Shown here piece after piece: positions 6,340 through 8,016 of a stretch of DNA of 8,016 bases. The position numbers and the translations under genes are program-made. The stretch spans positions 1-8,016 of the forward strand of contig JAHEEO010000143.1 of assembly GCA_024640665.1 (NCBI GenBank). The letters are read 5' to 3'. Position 1 is the first letter of the stretch. Every line of letters starts with the position of its first letter. Origin of the DNA: Rhodospirillales bacterium. Its GTDB lineage: Bacteria > Pseudomonadota > Gammaproteobacteria > Steroidobacterales > Rariloculaceae. The notes below the pieces were generated by a model. That model was given only the letters and a program-made list of their open reading frames with translations, had not been told where the DNA came from and did not search any database.

Positions 6340-7377
6340 ATGTCCGAAAAGAAGCCTTACTTGAGAATAGCTACCGAAGAAGCGTTTTGCCCCGCAGAAT
6401 TGTTCGACGTGTACAGGAAGATCCTCGCTGACGGAACGCTAGATGATCCTGGCTTTATGTCCCAATGGGGGTATTTCTTAAACAGCAACAGTGAACGCTC
6501 AGTATTCGTAAGAGACGCCTTATGCTCACTTGGCGAAGACCGCATCTCGAATATGGACAAAGCCGGAATTGATCAAGCCATCCTCGCTTTGACGTCACCC
6601 GGTGTGCAATGCATGGAACGCAGCCAAGCAGTTGAGTTTGCCGAGATGGCTAACGACTATTTGGTTAACGGCATAAAGGCCTATCCCGACCGTTACTTCG
6701 GACTCACAGCCATCGCACCTCAAGACCCGGACCATGCTGCGAAGGAAATCGAGCGCGGGCACAAGCTTGGCCTGAAGGGCGTAATCGTGAATTCACATAC
6801 GCTTAATGAATATATGGACGATGAAAAATTCGATCCTATATTTGCCGCTGCCGAGCGCCTGAACACGCCCATCTATATGCATCCAGGCACACCATCTAAA
6901 GACATGGTCAGGCCGATGATGAGCCGCGGTTTGGACGGCTCGATTTATGGGTTTAGCGTCGAAACGGCCGTGCACCTTTTGCGCATCGTCGTTTCTGGCG
7001 TGCTAGACAGATTTCCAAAACTGAAGTTTGTTGCCGGTCATTGTGGCGAAGCCATTCCGTTTTGGCTGTACCGGCTCGACCATATGCATGCGGCTATGAT
7101 CAAGGCAAAGCGCTACGCCACGGTACAGCCCCTGGAGCGCAAGCTCAGCGATTACATACGGGACAATTTCTGGATTACCACCAGCGGCATGCCATGGCCG
7201 CCGGCAATCGAGTTTTGCCAACGCGTGCTGGGCATGGACCGAGTCTTGTATGCGATGGATTATCCCTACCAGTATGTGCTTGAAGAAGTTGGATTCACGG
7301 AGCAGGTTGACATCAGTCCCGAAGACATGAAGAAACTCTTCCAGACTAACGCTGAAAACGTGTTTAACCTGGTATAG
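6340..7377 (+). CDS. ligW: LigW-like amidohydrolase-fold decarboxylase (5-carboxyvanillate type)
   Basis: A 345-residue metal-dependent decarboxylase of the amidohydrolase-2 family, cytoplasmic, no signal peptide. From memory of the family it resembles 5-carboxyvanillate decarboxylase LigW of sphingomonads from end to end: LRIATEEAF (8-16), SER (51-53), ILALTSPGVQ (81-90), AIAPQDP (124-130), NSHT (151-154), YMHPGTPS (179-186), FSVET..HLLR (205-215), GHCGEAIPFWLYRLDHMH (233-250), AMDYPYQY (305-312) and FQTNAEN (334-340). E14, H181 and D307 sit where the Mn ligands should be, and H234, R53 and R245 where the other active-site residues should be. The EEAF start replaces the HxH of true amidohydrolases, which favours decarboxylation over hydrolysis. 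LigW removes CO2 from 5-carboxyvanillate to give vanillate in lignin biphenyl breakdown; related enzymes act on gamma-resorcylate or 2,3-dihydroxybenzoate, so the exact substrate is uncertain. It follows the transporter gene by 63 bases. Confidence 0.82.
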   Translation: MSEKKPYLRIATEEAFCPAELFDVYRKILADGTLDDPGFMSQWGYFLNSNSERSVFVRDALCSLGEDRISNMDKAGIDQAILALTSPGVQCMERSQAVEFAEMANDYLVNGIKAYPDRYFGLTAIAPQDPDHAAKEIERGHKLGLKGVIVNSHTLNEYMDDEKFDPIFAAAERLNTPIYMHPGTPSKDMVRPMMSRGLDGSIYGFSVETAVHLLRIVVSGVLDRFPKLKFVAGHCGEAIPFWLYRLDHMHAAMIKAKRYATVQPLERKLSDYIRDNFWITTSGMPWPPAIEFCQRVLGMDRVLYAMDYPYQYVLEEVGFTEQVDISPEDMKKLFQTNAENVFNLV

Positions 7378-7472
7378 CGAAGCTACCAACTGAAACTGGA
7401 TACTGAGCATCACACTGCAGACTTAAGGACTGCGAGGGCACTGCACTCGGCTTCCCGGACCGATCAGCGAGA

Positions 7473-7703
7473 TCACACGAGAATATCGATTAGATGACCC
7501 ATCGCGCGATCTGCCATTCCTATAGCGCTGACAGATGCCTCGATGCTTTCTTGATGCTGTTTCGCGTAGACCAGAGACTCGGCAATTCTTGCCGTGTCGA
7601 AACCATTACCGGCAGAACCCGCGACATCTTGCGCGACGCGTTGCAATCCTTGCATGCCTCGCTCGATACCGGCCAACCCAGTTGCGTAGACAGATAAACT
7701 CAT
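7473..7703 (-). CDS. Short flagellar rod/hook-like protein
   Basis: A 76-residue protein resembling the small proteins, often labelled flagellar hook or basal-body rod protein, that contain only the terminal helices of the FlgC/FlgE family. ATGLAGIERGMQGLQRVAQDVAG (7-29) matches the N-terminal rod helix with a hydrophobic heptad pattern and the Ia-type ending. IEASVSAIGMADRAMGHLIDIL (54-75) matches the C-terminal motif, in which ASa.v....emmG.LIDi is usual. True FlgC is about twice as long, so this is not a complete rod protein, and its role is not established. The ATG is preceded by GGAG eight bases upstream (7712-7715). It is convergent with the decarboxylase gene; the 95-base gap between them shows no convincing terminator, only a 7-base direct repeat CACTGCA (7413 and 7439). 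No other flagellar gene is in view. Confidence 0.65.
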   Translation of the reverse strand: MSLSVYATGLAGIERGMQGLQRVAQDVAGSAGNGFDTARIAESLVYAKQHQESIEASVSAIGMADRAMGHLIDILV

Positions 7704-7736
7704 ATCGACAACTCCGCACAGTTAAATGGAAACGCA

Positions 7737-7763
7737 ATGTCGTCAAGGTCGATATCCAATTTA
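7737..7763 (-). promoter_or_regulatory. Possible FliA (sigma-28) promoter for the rod-like gene
   Basis: On the minus strand TAAA (7763-7760), a 15-base spacer and GACGACAT (7744-7737) match the flagellar sigma-28 layout TAAA-N15-GCCGATAA in the -35 and in five of eight -10 bases. It would give a leader of about 27 bases. An overlapping TTGACG could instead be a sigma-70 -35, but it has no good -10. Confidence 0.3.
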
Positions 7764-7787
7764 CCCAAGCAAACAAAAATTTGCCGT

Positions 7788-7811
7788 GAGATGACTCTCA
7801 AGAGTCATCTC
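7788..7811. promoter_or_regulatory. Perfect 11-base-arm inverted repeat upstream of the SRAP gene
   Basis: GAGATGACTCT (7788-7798) and AGAGTCATCTC (7801-7811) are exact reverse complements around CA. It lies in the 125-base divergent gap, ending 17 bases before the SRAP ATG and overlapping where that gene's -35 region should be. It may be an operator for a dimeric regulator or, if transcribed, a stable hairpin. It does not match the LexA pattern CTGT-N8-ACAG. Confidence 0.55.
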
Positions 7812-7828
7812 GGCGTATTATTTATGTC

Positions 7829-8016
7829 ATGTGTGGCCGCTACATAACCCCAGAACAAGCCGATATTGAGCGTCATTGGAACCTGACACCGGACAGCGCG
7901 TACCGACAGAGTTTTAATTTTGCGCCAAGCCAAACCACTTGTATCGTCAGTTTGGGCGACGACAACGAAGTTCAGATGGATACGGCAAAATGGGGCTTCC
8001 AACCACATTGGGCAAA
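7829..8016 (+). CDS. yedK: SRAP/YedK-HMCES family protein, 5' part only
   Basis: The first 62 codons of a SOS-response-associated peptidase-family protein, cut by the right edge. These proteins form a stable thiazolidine link between their N-terminal cysteine and abasic sites in single-stranded DNA, shielding the lesion. The start is fixed by biology: Cys2 in MCGRY becomes the first residue after Met removal. Next come the family's N-terminal pattern, ITPEQADIERHWNL (6-19), the F-N-F-A-P-S-Q block (29-35) and KWGFQPHWA (54-62), the WGLIPSWA-type motif. The later catalytic residues lie beyond the window. There is no ribosome-binding sequence in the 20 bases before the ATG; a TATTAT -10-like box at 7816-7821 would place the transcript start almost on the ATG. 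The family is often damage-induced, but I see no LexA box here. Confidence 0.92.
   Translation, partial: MCGRYITPEQADIERHWNLTPDSAYRQSFNFAPSQTTCIVSLGDDNEVQMDTAKWGFQPHWA

Noticed and set aside
7378..7472. A terminator for the decarboxylase gene.
   Set aside because: Only short imperfect pairings are present (for example CGAG/CTCG near 7433-7449), without a T tract.
7788..7811. A LexA (SOS) box before the SRAP gene.
   Set aside because: The palindrome lacks the CTGT...ACAG core; only its position suits a regulator site.
7805..8008. A minus-strand frame opposite the SRAP gene.
   Set aside because: It is the shadow of the SRAP coding sequence, whose MCGRY start and WGFQPHWA motif are decisive.

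Overview
The window looks like ordinary chromosomal DNA of a gammaproteobacterium, probably marine or environmental. That placement rests on protein resemblance (a DUF3465 protein, a DASS transporter, a short flagellar-rod-like protein, an SRAP protein) and moderate base composition; no rRNA or other marker gene is present, so it is an inference. I see no tRNA, rRNA, CRISPR array, insertion sequence, integrase or phage gene.

Layout, left to right. A 5' fragment of a DUF3465 secreted protein runs off the left edge on the minus strand (1-216). Divergent from it is an exported serine hydrolase of the class C beta-lactamase/esterase family (377-1579, +). Next come a two-helix membrane protein with a SHOCT-like tail (1673-2419, +) and a small Cas4-like PD-(D/E)XK protein that carries four cysteines but lacks the C-terminal half usually found in DUF2779 proteins (2486-3175, +). 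A convergent gap with two back-to-back hairpins separates it from a MarR-type regulator (3235-3669, -).

A 326-base intergenic region follows. It holds a near-consensus promoter on each strand and a cluster of GCAAT-based repeats, one of which is a 16-base palindrome lying on the -10 box of the rightward promoter. That promoter probably drives a three-gene unit: an exported glutaminyl-peptide cyclotransferase (3996-4787), a DASS/SLC13 sodium-coupled anion transporter (4813-6276) and an amidohydrolase-fold decarboxylase close to 5-carboxyvanillate decarboxylase LigW (6340-7377). The simplest reading is uptake of a (di)carboxylate by the transporter and decarboxylation of an aromatic acid in the cytoplasm, with the MarR protein as local regulator. 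The role of the cyclotransferase in such a unit is not obvious.

The right end has a short flagellar-rod-like protein (7473-7703, -) and, divergent from it, the 5' part of an SRAP/YedK protein (7829 to the edge, +). Between them lies a perfect 11-base-arm inverted repeat.

No clear novel multi-gene defence or mobile system is visible. The most interesting items are the regulator/operator/decarboxylase neighbourhood, the half-size Cas4-like protein, the palindrome before the SRAP gene, and two genes that appear to have almost no 5' leader.
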